Notes: generated by a model from the letters alone, not told the origin. DNA of 60,771 bases from Bacteroidaceae bacterium (GCA_017940605.1 JAGAYF010000021.1:1-60771); one strand, 5' to 3'. Positions 43,287 through 52,762 are shown, counted from the stretch's first letter. Numbers and translations: made by a program.

Positions 43287-43314
43287 TGTGTATATGGTTC
43301 TATGTTTCAATGTA

Positions 43315-43322
43315 CAAAGGTA
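43315..43322 (-). promoter_or_regulatory. -7 box of the ADP-ribosylglycohydrolase operon
   Basis: TACCTTTG on the minus strand, 28 bases before the ATG at 43286. It separates this operon from the ftsX-folK operon upstream. Confidence 0.65.
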
Positions 43323-43331
43323 AATAAAAAA

Positions 43332-43814
43332 CTAAATACGGTGTTTTCCTATGCCGTGTTTTTTCAGAAAATCAATTTTTTGCGATTTGTTCATGTTAGC
43401 AATGCGACGCCATCCCTCAGCTCCGTTTTCTTTCATTTTGTCAGCATACTGTAAATCATCTTGATGGGCATAGGCTTCCATCTCAAAGGGATTCATATAA
43501 TAATATGCCTTGCTTACGTCCCGCCAATACCTTATGGCATTCAGGCTAAAGTACAAATATTTGACATAGAAAAGCCACCAGGAGTTTCCTGTTGATTGGG
43601 CTTGTCTCAGATGAATCATTTCATGATTTTTATGGCAATCGTACGTTCTGTTCAGGTGTTCCGCCCATCTTTGCGAGTCTGTAAGGATATGTCCAAAGAA
43701 TGTCAGTGAAAATCCATTGGGACACCATGTCTTACTGTACACTGCAATCATGTTGGATAGGTCGCTGGGCCTTGGTGCTCTCCATATGAGAGGAAAAATC
43801 ATGAATGCGCGCAT
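43332..43814 (-). CDS. Small HExxH protein, putative minimal zinc metallopeptidase
   Basis: 160 residues. HEMIH at 64-68 is a canonical zinc-binding pair with catalytic Glu, and NPFEMEAYAHQ at about 108-118 offers a downstream Glu, as in gluzincins. Between them lies a hydrophobic stretch, WWLFYVKYLYFSL, which could be a membrane segment or a buried helix. No signal peptide is evident. I recognise it only as a conserved Bacteroidales protein without assigned function. It lies 5 bases after folK, at the end of the ftsX-uppP-truB-queA-folK operon, which points to an envelope or housekeeping role, but that is guesswork. Confidence 0.72.
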   Translation of the reverse strand: MRAFMIFPLIWRAPRPSDLSNMIAVYSKTWCPNGFSLTFFGHILTDSQRWAEHLNRTYDCHKNHEMIHLRQAQSTGNSWWLFYVKYLYFSLNAIRYWRDVSKAYYYMNPFEMEAYAHQDDLQYADKMKENGAEGWRRIANMNKSQKIDFLKKHGIGKHRI

Positions 43815-43819
43815 TTTTC

Positions 43820-44344
43820 TCAGTGTTGTGAATGGTTCTGTTGTGGGAAAGAATGAAGCTGTTCGGCATGTGTGGGTGCAGATTCACATTTCGCAAACAA
43901 TTCCTTGGGCGTTAGTTCAAAGATTGGATGCTTCCATGTGGGCTCTATTTGGTTTAGGGGCTGTAGCACAAAGGTGCGCGTGTGCAGCAGGGGGTGGGGA
44001 AGAATGAGACGGCGTGAATGAAATATCAGATTCCCGTAAGAAAGGATGTCAATATCGATTTCCCTGTCATGATACATGCCCTGTTTGCTCTTCTTTGTGC
44101 GGCCCATTTCGCGTTCAATGCCTTCGGTGACATCCAACAAGGATAGTGGTGGCACTGTGGTCTGCATGGTGATGACGGCGTTAAGAAATAAATGGTCAGA
44201 AGTGAATCCATCGGGCGCAGTCTCCCAAAAATCAGAACACTTCAGGAGAGTTCCTACTTTCTCCTGAAGTGTTGCGATGGCTTGCCTTAGATAGGATTCT
44301 CGGTTTCCCAGATTGGAGCCGAGACCCAGGAATATTGTGGCCAT
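43820..44344 (-). CDS. folK: HPPK (hydroxymethyldihydropterin pyrophosphokinase)
   Basis: 174 residues from the ATG at 44344, one base after the queA stop. An upstream TTG at 44356 is not needed. Family signatures are FLGLGSNLGNRESYL at the start, the pterin/ATP region around ETAPDGFTSDHLFLNAV, and the metal-binding block DREIDIDILSYG with LPHPLLHTRTFVLQPL. FolK transfers pyrophosphate from ATP to 6-hydroxymethyl-7,8-dihydropterin in folate synthesis. The C-terminal 25 residues, rich in His and Gln, are an extension beyond the usual end. Confidence 0.95.
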   Translation of the reverse strand: MATIFLGLGSNLGNRESYLRQAIATLQEKVGTLLKCSDFWETAPDGFTSDHLFLNAVITMQTTVPPLSLLDVTEGIEREMGRTKKSKQGMYHDREIDIDILSYGNLIFHSRRLILPHPLLHTRTFVLQPLNQIEPTWKHPIFELTPKELFAKCESAPTHAEQLHSFPQQNHSQH

Positions 44345-44345
44345 T

Positions 44346-45404
44346 TCAGTCGACAATCAGCATGACATCCCCGTAAGCACCGAATTTATAGCCATTCTTG
44401 AGCGCGTCCTTATATGCAGCCATGGTGTAGTCGTATCCTCCGAATGCTGCTGTGAGCATTAGCATGAGACTTTCCGGCATTTGGAAGTTGGAGAACATGG
44501 CATCCGCAACGTTGAACTCATAATCGGGGAATATGAACTTGTTGGTCCACCCCACGTAAGGAGTGATGTGGTTCAATGTGTCGCAAGTGGTTTCCATGGC
44601 GCGCTGTACGGTGTTGCCTACGGCCACGATTTTGTGTCCTGCGTCCTTGGCGGCATTGACTATCTTGCAATTATCCTCGGTGATAAGCATTTCCTCTGAG
44701 TCCATCTTGTGTTTGGTGAGGTCCTCCACGTCAGTGGTGTCAAAATTGCAGAGACCGCAGTGCAATGTGATGAAAGCACTGTCAATACCGGCAATTTCCA
44801 TCTTCTTCAGCATGATGCGTGAAAAATGCAGGCCTGTAGCAGGAGCTGTAACCGCCCCTTCGTTCTTGGCAAACAGGCATTGGAAGCGTTCCAAGTCTTC
44901 TGGCTCGGTCGGTCTGTGTTTGCGCACGTTGTCGGGTATGGGAGCTTCACCCAAGGCATAGAGTTGCTGCTTGAATTCATCGTGTGGTCCATCATAGAGG
45001 AAGCGAAGGGTTCGTCCCCTGCTGGTTGTGTTGTCGATTACCTCGGCAACGATCGATTCGTCTTCGCCGAAATATAGCTTGTTGCCGATGCGGATTTTGC
45101 GGGCAGGGTCAACCAGCACATCCCACAGGAACAAGTCGGGGTTCAGTTCGCGGCGCAGGAACACTTCTATGCGAGCCCCGGTCTTTTCCTTGTTTCCGTA
45201 CAGTCGGGCAGGGATTACCTTGGAGTCGTTGAAGACAAAGACATCTTTTTCATTGAAATATTCCAGTGCGTCCCTGAACATGCGGTGTTCTATCTCGCCC
45301 GTTCTGCGGTGCAGGACCATCATGCGGCATTCATCGCGGTTGGGGGCAGGGTAGAGTGCGATACGGTCTTCCGGTAATTTGAATTTGAATTGGGAAAGTT
45401 TCAT
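44346..45404 (-). CDS. queA: S-adenosylmethionine:tRNA ribosyltransferase-isomerase
   Basis: 352 residues, the family norm. The N-terminus LSQFKFKLPEDRIALYPA and the motifs VFNDSKVIPARLYG and TAPATGLHFS (read here as APATGLHFSRIML) are characteristic. QueA transfers the ribosyl moiety of SAM to preQ1-modified tRNA, giving epoxyqueuosine. Other queuosine genes are not present in the window. It lies between truB (17 bases) and folK (1 base) in a common operon. Confidence 0.96.
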   Translation of the reverse strand: MKLSQFKFKLPEDRIALYPAPNRDECRMMVLHRRTGEIEHRMFRDALEYFNEKDVFVFNDSKVIPARLYGNKEKTGARIEVFLRRELNPDLFLWDVLVDPARKIRIGNKLYFGEDESIVAEVIDNTTSRGRTLRFLYDGPHDEFKQQLYALGEAPIPDNVRKHRPTEPEDLERFQCLFAKNEGAVTAPATGLHFSRIMLKKMEIAGIDSAFITLHCGLCNFDTTDVEDLTKHKMDSEEMLITEDNCKIVNAAKDAGHKIVAVGNTVQRAMETTCDTLNHITPYVGWTNKFIFPDYEFNVADAMFSNFQMPESLMLMLTAAFGGYDYTMAAYKDALKNGYKFGAYGDVMLIVD

Positions 45405-45421
45405 AGTCTTGTGAGATATTG

Positions 45422-46120
45422 CTATTTTTCAATTTTTATGTCGATTTCATCGAGCCATTTGGGCACATCTTCCAGTTGCAGGCAGTCTTCTGCACGGTAT
45501 TTGCCAATGCGTGTGCGCCTTAGTGCCGTCAGGTAGGCACCGCTGTGCAGCGCTTGCCCAATGTCGCGCGCCAATGCACGTATGTAAGTCCCTTTGCTGC
45601 ATACGATGCGCAGTGTCAGTAGGGGCATTTCAAAGTATTGGATCTCTATTTCGTCGATGACCAGCTTCTTGGGCTTCAATGTGACTTCCTTGCCCTGGCG
45701 GGCCAGGTGATAGGCGTGTGTGCCCTCTATCTTGCAGGCGGAATAGACGGGCGGTATTTGTTCAATTTCTCCGATGAAATCGGGTAAAATGGATTCGATG
45801 AGGCTGCGGGTAATATGCTCCGTAGGGAAATGGGCATCTTCGGGATGTTCCATGTCGAAGCTGGCGGTTGTTGCTCCCAGCTTCAGCGTGGCAATGTATT
45901 CCTTTGTCCCTGCCTGCAGTTCTTCAATTCGTTTTGTAGCCTTGCCTGTGCATAGGAGTATGACCCCTGTTGCCAATGGGTCGAGCGTGCCTGCGTGGCC
46001 CACCTTAATCTTGCTTTGCAGTCTTTCGCTCAACATGCCCCTGATGCGCGACACCACTCCGAACGAAGTCCATTCGTAAGGTTTGTCAATTGCGATGATT
46101 TCACCCTTTTGGAAATCCAT
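45422..46120 (-). CDS. truB: tRNA pseudouridine-55 synthase
   Basis: 232 residues, the short TruB form usual in Bacteroidota, without a long PUA extension. Catalytic Asp47 is in GHAGTLDPLATGV, and the KPYEWTSFGVV start and CSKGTYIRALARDIG block are in place. The enzyme makes pseudouridine 55 in the T-loop of tRNA. It begins 6 bases after the uppP stop in the ftsX operon. Confidence 0.96.
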   Translation of the reverse strand: MDFQKGEIIAIDKPYEWTSFGVVSRIRGMLSERLQSKIKVGHAGTLDPLATGVILLCTGKATKRIEELQAGTKEYIATLKLGATTASFDMEHPEDAHFPTEHITRSLIESILPDFIGEIEQIPPVYSACKIEGTHAYHLARQGKEVTLKPKKLVIDEIEIQYFEMPLLTLRIVCSKGTYIRALARDIGQALHSGAYLTALRRTRIGKYRAEDCLQLEDVPKWLDEIDIKIEK

Positions 46121-46126
46121 TTTGGT

Positions 46127-46930
46127 CTAGCAGAATGAACAAATGATGGTGACTGCCCCTGCTATGGCGCAGTAGACAGCGAAGTAGATAAGTTTTCCTT
46201 TCTTGACGATGTCGATCATCCACTTGCACGCCAGGCAGCCGAAGACAAATGCGGCACAGAAGCCGACAGCCAACGCTGTGACGGAGATGTCGCCCAGTGC
46301 TGCCGCCGTTCCGCCTTTTATCACCTTGACAGTGTCCAGGAGTGCTTCGCCCAATATGGGCGGAATGACCATCAAGAATGAGAATTGTGCCAATGTCTCT
46401 TTCTTGTTGCCCAAAAGGAGTCCCGTTGCAATGGTGCTGCCTGAGCGGGACAGGCCGGGCATGACGGCAGCGGCTTGCGCCAGGCCGATGACAAGCGCAT
46501 CCTTTGCGCTGATCCTGTCCTTGATGCGTGGCCGGGCATAATAGGAGAATGCCAGCAGGGCGGCCGTGAGCAGAAGCATCAGCCCAACGATGAGCAGGCC
46601 CGAACCGAAGATGGCCTCCACCTTGTCCTTGAAGAATAGCCCGACAATGCCCACGGGTATCATGGAAATGACGATGTTGACGACGTATTGTGTCTCATCG
46701 TTCCACCGACACTTGGCCAATCCCTTGAGAAGCCACATGACTTCCCGTCCCAGTATGACCAATGTGCTCAGTACGGTGGCCACGTGCACGGTAATGGTAA
46801 AGGTGAGGTTCTCTTCGCCGTCGATGCCGAAGAGATAGGCACCTATGGCCAAGTGCCCGCTGCTGCTGACGGGCAGGTATTCAGTCAGTCCCTGGATAAT
46901 GCCCAGGATAAGAGCCTGTAGCCAATCCAT
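46127..46930 (-). CDS. uppP: Undecaprenyl-diphosphatase
   Basis: 267 residues with about eight membrane helices. The BacA/UppP signatures are the Glu-rich motif [11 protein letters not shown] at about 17-27 and the second motif PGLSRSGST. The enzyme recycles the C55 lipid carrier for peptidoglycan and other cell-wall polymers and gives bacitracin tolerance when abundant. Its ATG directly abuts the DUF3098 stop codon with no spacing, so the two are probably coupled. Confidence 0.96.
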   Translation of the reverse strand: MDWLQALILGIIQGLTEYLPVSSSGHLAIGAYLFGIDGEENLTFTITVHVATVLSTLVILGREVMWLLKGLAKCRWNDETQYVVNIVISMIPVGIVGLFFKDKVEAIFGSGLLIVGLMLLLTAALLAFSYYARPRIKDRISAKDALVIGLAQAAAVMPGLSRSGSTIATGLLLGNKKETLAQFSFLMVIPPILGEALLDTVKVIKGGTAAALGDISVTALAVGFCAAFVFGCLACKWMIDIVKKGKLIYFAVYCAIAGAVTIICSFC

Positions 46931-47200
46931 TTAGTCCTTTTTCGGTAGGTTGTCCTCGGTTTTGGTATCTTGCGGCTCGTCTTTTGCCTTATACATGATG
47001 GCATAGAGCATGAACAGGAAGCCAAACAGGCTGACCAGCGGGGCAACCTTGATGCGTGTGGCATTGAAGATGCTGGGGTCGAAGGCTTGTTCGTTGGAGC
47101 CCCCTCCTGCCATCATGACAAAGCCTATCACGACAATGACCACGCCGATGGCGAGCAACGTGAAGTTTCTTTTCTTGAAAGCAAAATTACTGTGGTTCAT
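46931..47200 (-). CDS. DUF3098 small membrane protein
   Basis: 89 residues with two membrane helices (about 14-31 and 54-70) joined by a loop containing FNATRIKVAPLV, and a charged C-terminal tail. This is the DUF3098 family, which sits between ftsX and uppP in many Bacteroidota. No function is known. The conserved neighbourhood suggests an accessory role in division or envelope assembly, which is inference. It is 30 bases downstream of ftsX. Confidence 0.9.
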   Translation of the reverse strand: MNHSNFAFKKRNFTLLAIGVVIVVIGFVMMAGGGSNEQAFDPSIFNATRIKVAPLVSLFGFLFMLYAIMYKAKDEPQDTKTEDNLPKKD

Positions 47201-47230
47201 GTTATTATGGGTTGTGATTTTCTCAATGTG

Positions 47231-48109
47231 TCAATAGCGGTACAGGTGGCTGGTCTTCATCCTCAGGGTGCTGTTCACTGTAAGGTAGGCGCAAATCAAT
47301 GTCAGCAGGATGCCGCACAGGAAGATGATGCCAAAGGAGCAAACCCACACGTCCCATGTGATGAGCGTCCTCATCTGGGGTTCATACTGGATGAGTGCGT
47401 AGATGCCGCCGCCCAGCACACTGGCTGCCAAAATGGCTGAGACCAATCCGATACCCAAGGCCTGGATGAGGAATGGCTTCCTGATGAAACCCCAGCTGGC
47501 CCCCACCAGTTTCATGGTGTGGATGAGGAAACGGCGTGAAAATACGCTCAGGCGAATGGTGTTGTTGATCAGGACAAACGAAACAATTGTCAGGAGCAGT
47601 GCCACGATGAGCATGACGCTGCTGATGCGGCTGATGTTCCTGTTCAGGCTCTCCAGCAGGCTCTGCGGATAGGACACGTCCAGCACGCCGGCTCTCTTTT
47701 CCAGTGCGGGCAGGATGTGTGCCAAGCTATCCTTGTTGGCATAGTCGGCCTTTAGGTGTATTTCAAATGAAGCAGGCATGGGATTGACCCCCATGAACTC
47801 GCTGGGGTCGCTTTGCAGGGCTTCGCTTTGTTCCTTGAGTGCCCGTTCCTTCGATATATAGGTCACTAGTTTGGCGCAAGGCATGCTTTTCAGGTCAGAT
47901 TGCAGTTGGAAAGCATCTTTTTTCCCGATTTCATCGTCAAGAATCAGTGTCACCGTAAAGTTTTCCTTCAATGTATTGGAGAAGTGTACGGCAAATATGA
48001 CAAAAAACACAACCGTACCCAGCAATACCAGCATGAGCGTGGTGCTGATACAACTGGTAATAGCGTTTACGCTGGCGCGTCCTCGGTTTTGTCCTTGCTT
48101 GTGGGCCAT
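47231..48109 (-). CDS. ftsX: Cell division protein FtsX
   Basis: 292 residues with the FtsX layout: a cytoplasmic N-terminus, membrane helix 1 (about 20-45), a periplasmic domain (about 50-165) and three C-terminal membrane helices. Landmarks are VTLILDDEIGKKDAFQL, YISKERALKEQSEAL and the MKLVGASWGFIRKPFL segment before the last helices. FtsX with the ATPase FtsE regulates septal peptidoglycan hydrolases. ftsE is not adjacent. It leads a seven-gene operon with a good promoter. Confidence 0.94.
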   Translation of the reverse strand: MAHKQGQNRGRASVNAITSCISTTLMLVLLGTVVFFVIFAVHFSNTLKENFTVTLILDDEIGKKDAFQLQSDLKSMPCAKLVTYISKERALKEQSEALQSDPSEFMGVNPMPASFEIHLKADYANKDSLAHILPALEKRAGVLDVSYPQSLLESLNRNISRISSVMLIVALLLTIVSFVLINNTIRLSVFSRRFLIHTMKLVGASWGFIRKPFLIQALGIGLVSAILAASVLGGGIYALIQYEPQMRTLITWDVWVCSFGIIFLCGILLTLICAYLTVNSTLRMKTSHLYRY

Positions 48110-48159
48110 CTTGGTACTGCGGGGTTTTGCGGCAGGTGTCTTCTGTACCTAATTTGATG

Positions 48160-48191
48160 CAAAATTAATAAAAATGCAGGGAAAATGCAAG
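48160..48191 (-). promoter_or_regulatory. Promoter of the ftsX operon
   Basis: The minus strand has CTTG at 48188-48191, 20 bases of spacer, and TAATTTTG at 48160-48167. The leader to the ATG at 48109 is about 45 bases. Confidence 0.72.
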
Positions 48192-48292
48192 GAAAAACCT
48201 CAATTCCTCGGAAAAACTCTTGAAAAAGCTTGAAATGAGTGCAAAAAAATATCATCAAACAGGTTAATATACAGTATGTTGTATGGGCTTAA

Positions 48293-48371
48293 TTTTTTAC
48301 GCCTTGTCGATGGAATTATTACGCCTTTCCCTGTGTTTTTCAGACCGTGTTCGACGGCCTTTTGCGCCTTG
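48293..48371 (+). repeat. Phased intergenic array, copy 7
   Basis: The unit starts are 48299 (ACGCCTTG), 48321 (ACGCCTTT), 48342 (diverged marker AGACCGT) and 48364 (GCGCCTTG), giving spacings of 22, 21 and 22 bp. It lies in the 542-base gap between ftsX and pepO, on the strand opposite to both. The rest of the gap holds the ftsX promoter and the hairpin at 48592; 48376-48590 shows nothing recognisable. Confidence 0.85.
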
Positions 48372-48591
48372 TTGGTGCGGCTTTTCCCTGCTAGTGTTTT
48401 TCGCTGTGGCTTCATGCGGCCGTCGGGTATTGCCGGAAATCCTACGGCATGCGAAAGGGAGTGCATCGGAAGGAAGCTTGTCATAAAACAGAGTATCCTG
48501 TGTCTTGTTTTTGTCTAAAACCGTCGATTTTATCGTAGGATTTTGCATGTTTTCCATCAGTGGTATGTCTGTTTGTTTTGTCCGATTTCAT

Positions 48592-48627
48592 CGAGAAGCC
48601 CCGCCTGGAATCAGGCGGGGCTTCTCG
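48592..48627 (-). terminator. 16-bp perfect hairpin downstream of the M13 peptidase gene
   Basis: CGAGAAGCCCCGCCTG at 48592-48607 pairs perfectly with 48612-48627 around a four-base loop. It begins 25 bases past the pepO stop codon. No run of T follows on the minus strand, so it may stabilise the 3' end or terminate inefficiently. Confidence 0.65.
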
Positions 48628-48651
48628 TGTATGCGTCGCGGGGACAGGCGT

Positions 48652-50679
48652 TTACCAAATGACGACGCGATCCTCGGGTGCAAGGAACATTTTGTCTCCC
48701 TCCTTGATGTCGAATGCCTTGAAGAAATTGTCAATGTTGCGCAACGTGGCATTGACGCGCCAACGGCCCAGGCTGTGCGGGTCGCTCTTGGTGCGCTGGA
48801 ACGCATCTTCCTCGGTGATGTTCTCAGCCCAGATGCGGCCGTAGCTTAGGTAGAAGCGCTGGTCGGGAGTAAAACCATCGATTTTATCGGAAGATTGTCC
48901 CTGTTCCGTCTTCTTGAAGGCGGTGTAGGCTATGCGCAGGCCGCCCTGGTCGGCAATGTTTTCGCCGAGCGTCAGTTGACCGTTGGCGTGCTCGTTCTTG
49001 ACCACGATGATTTTATCGAACTGTCCGGCCAACTTTTGGGTCGATGCCTTGAAGTTTTCCTTGTCCTGGGCACTCCACCAGTTGCGCATGTTGCCATTCG
49101 GGTCGAACATGCTGCCCTGATCGTCAAATCCGTGGGTCATTTCATGACCGATGACTACGCCGATAGCCCCATAGTTGACGGCATCGTCGGCCTTGGGGTC
49201 GAAGAAAGGCGGTTGCAGGATGGCTGCGGGGAACACGATTTCGTTGCCCTGCGGATTGTAGTACGCATTGATGGTCTGGGGCGTCATGAACCATTCGTCG
49301 CGGTCAACGGGCTTGCCGTTCTTGGCCAGGTCGCGCTTGGTTTCATACACGCCTGCGGCTTTCAGGTTTTCATACAGCGACTTGCCGGCATCTATCGTGA
49401 GTCCGCTGTAGTCGCGCCATTGATCGGGGTAGCCCACCTTGACGCTGAATGCGTTCAGCTTGACAAGCGCGTTGATTTTGGTGCTGTCGCTCATCCAGGT
49501 AAGGGCGGCAATGTGCTCGGCAAGGCTCTTGCGCAGGTTGTTGACCAGCTTGAGTATCTTTGTCTTGGCATCCTGGGAGAAATACTTTTCTACGTAGAGC
49601 TGCCCTACGGCTTCACCCAACAAACTGTTTGGAAGAGCCTGGGCGCGTTTCCAACGGGGCTGGCGTTCCTTCTGCCCGCTGAGTGTGCGGCCGTAGAAAT
49701 CGAATGAAACTTCGGCAATATCGTCGCTCAGGTGGTTGGCGGAGCTCCGGATGAGCAGTCCGCTGACGTAATCGCGTATTTCCTGCTCGGTCATCTTCTG
49801 CATGTATTTCTGTGCAACGGCCATGACCTTGGGCTGGGGCAGTATGACCTGCTTTACTTCAGGTACGCCCATCCCCTTGAAGTAGGCGGCCCAGTCCACT
49901 GCTGGATATTCGTTCTGCAACTTCTCCAGCGGGTAGATGTTGTACTGCTTTGTGTAGTCGCGGGCTTCGGCGCGGCTCATCTTGGCTTCCGCAAAATCGT
50001 ATTCAATCTGATAGATGGTCTTGACGGCGCGCAACGCCTCTTTCTTGCTGTATCCGCAGAGCATGAACAGCTTTTGCATGCATTGACGGTACTGCTCTTG
50101 GGTTTTCTTGGCATCGTCGTCAGTTTTTAGGTAGTAGTCGCGGTCGGGCATGCCGCTTGTGCCTGCGCCCAGATACATGACGTTGATGCTGGAATTGGCC
50201 ATGTCGGGGCTGACACCGATGCCAAAGAACGCATTGGTGAGTTCCATGTGGCACTTTACGAGGAAAGCTGTCAAGTCCTCTTTCTTCATCTGGTTAATCC
50301 AAAGGAGGTCCTGTTTCAATGGCGTCGTTCCTTCGTTGTTCAACCTTACGCTGTCCATGGCAAGGTTGTAGAGGTCGATAACCTTCTGGCCTACGCTCCC
50401 CTGAGGTTGCTGCTGGGCCGCCAAGGTATTGAACAGTTCGCGCAATTGCTCGCGGTTCTTTTCGTTGAGTTCGTTGAAGACGCCGTAACGTGAGTATTCG
50501 GCTGTCAAGGGGTGGCTTTTCATCCATCCGCCGCCGGCATACTGATGGAAATCCTGTCCGGCAGGGACGGTGGGGTCTAAATCGGCAATGTTGATGCCGT
50601 GCTTTTCTTCTTGCGCTTGCATGGTGGGAATCGAAACGGCTACTGCGGCCGTGATTAACAATAATTTTTTGAGGTTCAT
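48652..50679 (-). CDS. pepO: M13-family zinc metallopeptidase (neprilysin/PepO-like)
   Basis: 675 residues with a signal peptide (about 1-22). The two-lobed M13 fold has the zinc motif HEMTH at 512-516 within VVIGHEMTHGFDDQGS, and the third ligand Glu573 in GENIADQGG. The substrate-positioning NAYYNPQGNEIVFPA motif precedes the zinc site. The family's C-terminal Cys-x-x-Trp end is replaced by RVVIW, ending in Trp but without the Cys. These peptidases cut small peptides on the hydrophobic side in the periplasm or at the cell surface. It has its own -7 box, divergent from the phosphoesterase operon. Confidence 0.95.
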   Translation of the reverse strand: MNLKKLLLITAAVAVSIPTMQAQEEKHGINIADLDPTVPAGQDFHQYAGGGWMKSHPLTAEYSRYGVFNELNEKNREQLRELFNTLAAQQQPQGSVGQKVIDLYNLAMDSVRLNNEGTTPLKQDLLWINQMKKEDLTAFLVKCHMELTNAFFGIGVSPDMANSSINVMYLGAGTSGMPDRDYYLKTDDDAKKTQEQYRQCMQKLFMLCGYSKKEALRAVKTIYQIEYDFAEAKMSRAEARDYTKQYNIYPLEKLQNEYPAVDWAAYFKGMGVPEVKQVILPQPKVMAVAQKYMQKMTEQEIRDYVSGLLIRSSANHLSDDIAEVSFDFYGRTLSGQKERQPRWKRAQALPNSLLGEAVGQLYVEKYFSQDAKTKILKLVNNLRKSLAEHIAALTWMSDSTKINALVKLNAFSVKVGYPDQWRDYSGLTIDAGKSLYENLKAAGVYETKRDLAKNGKPVDRDEWFMTPQTINAYYNPQGNEIVFPAAILQPPFFDPKADDAVNYGAIGVVIGHEMTHGFDDQGSMFDPNGNMRNWWSAQDKENFKASTQKLAGQFDKIIVVKNEHANGQLTLGENIADQGGLRIAYTAFKKTEQGQSSDKIDGFTPDQRFYLSYGRIWAENITEEDAFQRTKSDPHSLGRWRVNATLRNIDNFFKAFDIKEGDKMFLAPEDRVVIW

Positions 50680-50710
50680 AATATTATAAATCTTTCTTCA
50701 TTTGAGGGAG

Positions 50711-50718
50711 CAAATTTA
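50711..50718 (-). promoter_or_regulatory. -7 box of the M13 peptidase gene
   Basis: TAAATTTG on the minus strand, 32 bases before the ATG at 50679. Confidence 0.6.
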
Positions 50719-50832
50719 GCACAAAGCATTTGGAAAAATGTCTTTAACGGGAAAAACTTTCTCCTTTTAGGCCGTTTTTGTGCCAAAATCGATTTTTTAA
50801 ACCTAAAGAAGAGAATTTTAAAAAGTTTTTCG

Positions 50833-50840
50833 TAGCTTTG
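50833..50840 (+). promoter_or_regulatory. -7 box of the BACON-phosphoesterase operon
   Basis: TAGCTTTG on the plus strand, 36 bases before the ATG at 50876. Confidence 0.62.
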
Positions 50841-50875
50841 CAAGGTATTAATTTAAAATAGTAACAATAGGACTT

Positions 50876-52723
50876 ATGAATAGAATCAGGAAAGCGATGA
50901 TTGTACTAGGGGGCTTGCTGCTGTGTGGCAATGCCTCGGCGGAAAATTACCTGACATCGGTTGCGCCTTCAGATGGCTCGTGGATAGAGGTTGACCGCCA
51001 GTATGCAAATTATGTCTTGCAGCCAGCTGCCTGTGTAAAGACATTGAAGGTGAAATCCAACTTGAATGTAACGGTTTCCAACCGACCCTCGTGGGTGAAG
51101 TATACGAAGTTGGATAACGAGACCTTTGAACTGGAAATCAAGGCCAATACGGCTGCCGCTGCCCGAACGGGCAGCCTGGTTTTGAGGGCGAAGGACAGGA
51201 AAACCCTGACGCTCAATATGACCCAATTGGGCAGCAAGGGCGCAGTAATGGTGGACAAGGATGTTCTGAACGTGTATGGCGACAGACTGGTGGACAGCTT
51301 GTATATTTCGGCCAACATGTCGTATACAATGGAACTTCCGGAATGGCTGCGCCAGCAGAATGTGGACGGTGACAAGTACTATTTTGTGGCAGACAAGCTG
51401 TATGATGCCTATGAACGCACGGGTACGATTACTTTGAAGGATTCCACGGGGGCTGTGGCCAAAACCGTGACGGTAAATCAGAAGTATGCCACCTCCAATT
51501 GGTTTGAAAAACCCTGTTTCGCCGTGATCTCCGATATTCATATTGGTAATGATCTGGCTCAGACATGGCATAACCGTATTACGCGCATCCTGAAAACCTT
51601 GAGCAACCATGATCCCAAGATCCAGACCATTATTATCATAGGTGACTTGGCTGACCACGGATTGGAGGACGAATACAAGAGCATAGTAAGCTATTTCTCC
51701 AATCCTGAGTACAGAGACCAGAACATTGACGTACAGTTTATCCGCGGAAACCACGACAATATTAAAGGAGCAAGCGGACGCACGTATTTTAGCAACATCA
51801 TTAAGCAGTCGCAGATGCGCTATATTGACATTAAGGGCTATCCCTTCATTATGTTGGGCAGCGACGCGACGGACTATCGCGGTGATAATTGCTACAATGC
51901 AACGACGCTCAGTTTCTTGCAGCAGTCATTGATTGACGCCAACGACAAATATCCAGGGAAACCTATCTTTGTTTTTCAGCATGTGCTGCCAAAGAACACC
52001 ATGATAGGCTCAACGGAGGATACCGGCCTTATGGCCTATGCCAATGGCCTGACCGAAATCTTTGAAAAGTATCCGCAGGTCATCGACTTCAGCGGCCATA
52101 CCCATTCATCCATTACCGATCCGCACCAAATATGGCAAGGAACATTTACAGCCGTGAATGACGGAAGCGGACGAACGGACAATAATCCCACAAAGTGGGC
52201 GGGCTACCGCCAAGTCGGCCTGGGTAACGAGATAGACTCAGGCGCAGTTACCGAAGGCTTGGTTGTTTACGTAGATCAGGACGACCGCGTTGTGATGGAG
52301 CGTTGGAATACCGCCCGTGGCATCAAATACGACAAGGAATGGGAGGTGATACCTCCGTTTGACGGCAGTACTTTTACTTACAAGAGCCGTACGGGCGGAA
52401 GGAATCCTCAGTGGCCGTCGGGTGCCAAGGTTACGGTGAAGCGGATAGCCAGTGACAGCATTCATGTCACGTTCCCCGTGGCCTCCGACGACGATGACGT
52501 GTGCCGATACTTGGTGAACGTCGTCAACAGCGCGGGGACGAAAGTCGTCAGCCAGCTCAATCAGTTCTCGCTGATAACCTACGGGTCGCAAATGCCCAAG
52601 GAAATTACCGTTCCCTTTGGCGGCGTTCCTGCCGGCATCCCTTTGAACGCCACTGTGTACGCTCAGGATTTTTATGAATTGAATTCAACGACGCTAAAGT
52701 CGGATGCCTTTACCTTAGAATAG
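50876..52723 (+). CDS. Secreted BACON-metallophosphoesterase, copy 1
   Basis: 615 residues: signal peptide (about 1-22), two BACON-type beta domains (about 25-118 ending in LNMTQLG, and 122-205 ending in TVNQKYA), a calcineurin-like phosphoesterase domain (about 212-480) and a C-terminal fibronectin-like domain (about 510-615). Metal motifs are complete: SDIH 219-222, GDLAD 256-260, RGNHD 290-294, His369 in QHVLP and GHTH 407-410. BACON domains usually bind glycans or mucin, so a surface phosphoesterase acting near glycans is inferred. It heads a three-gene operon whose third gene is a close paralog. Confidence 0.9.
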   Translation: MNRIRKAMIVLGGLLLCGNASAENYLTSVAPSDGSWIEVDRQYANYVLQPAACVKTLKVKSNLNVTVSNRPSWVKYTKLDNETFELEIKANTAAAARTGSLVLRAKDRKTLTLNMTQLGSKGAVMVDKDVLNVYGDRLVDSLYISANMSYTMELPEWLRQQNVDGDKYYFVADKLYDAYERTGTITLKDSTGAVAKTVTVNQKYATSNWFEKPCFAVISDIHIGNDLAQTWHNRITRILKTLSNHDPKIQTIIIIGDLADHGLEDEYKSIVSYFSNPEYRDQNIDVQFIRGNHDNIKGASGRTYFSNIIKQSQMRYIDIKGYPFIMLGSDATDYRGDNCYNATTLSFLQQSLIDANDKYPGKPIFVFQHVLPKNTMIGSTEDTGLMAYANGLTEIFEKYPQVIDFSGHTHSSITDPHQIWQGTFTAVNDGSGRTDNNPTKWAGYRQVGLGNEIDSGAVTEGLVVYVDQDDRVVMERWNTARGIKYDKEWEVIPPFDGSTFTYKSRTGGRNPQWPSGAKVTVKRIASDSIHVTFPVASDDDDVCRYLVNVVNSAGTKVVSQLNQFSLITYGSQMPKEITVPFGGVPAGIPLNATVYAQDFYELNSTTLKSDAFTLE

Positions 52724-52762
52724 CACAAACAAATATTAATACGAACAAAAATAATTTCAATC

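Noticed and set aside
43308..43310. TTG start for the ADP-ribosylglycohydrolase
   Set aside because: It sits at the transcription start implied by the -7 box at 43315-43322 and would add residues before a signal peptide that is complete from 43286.
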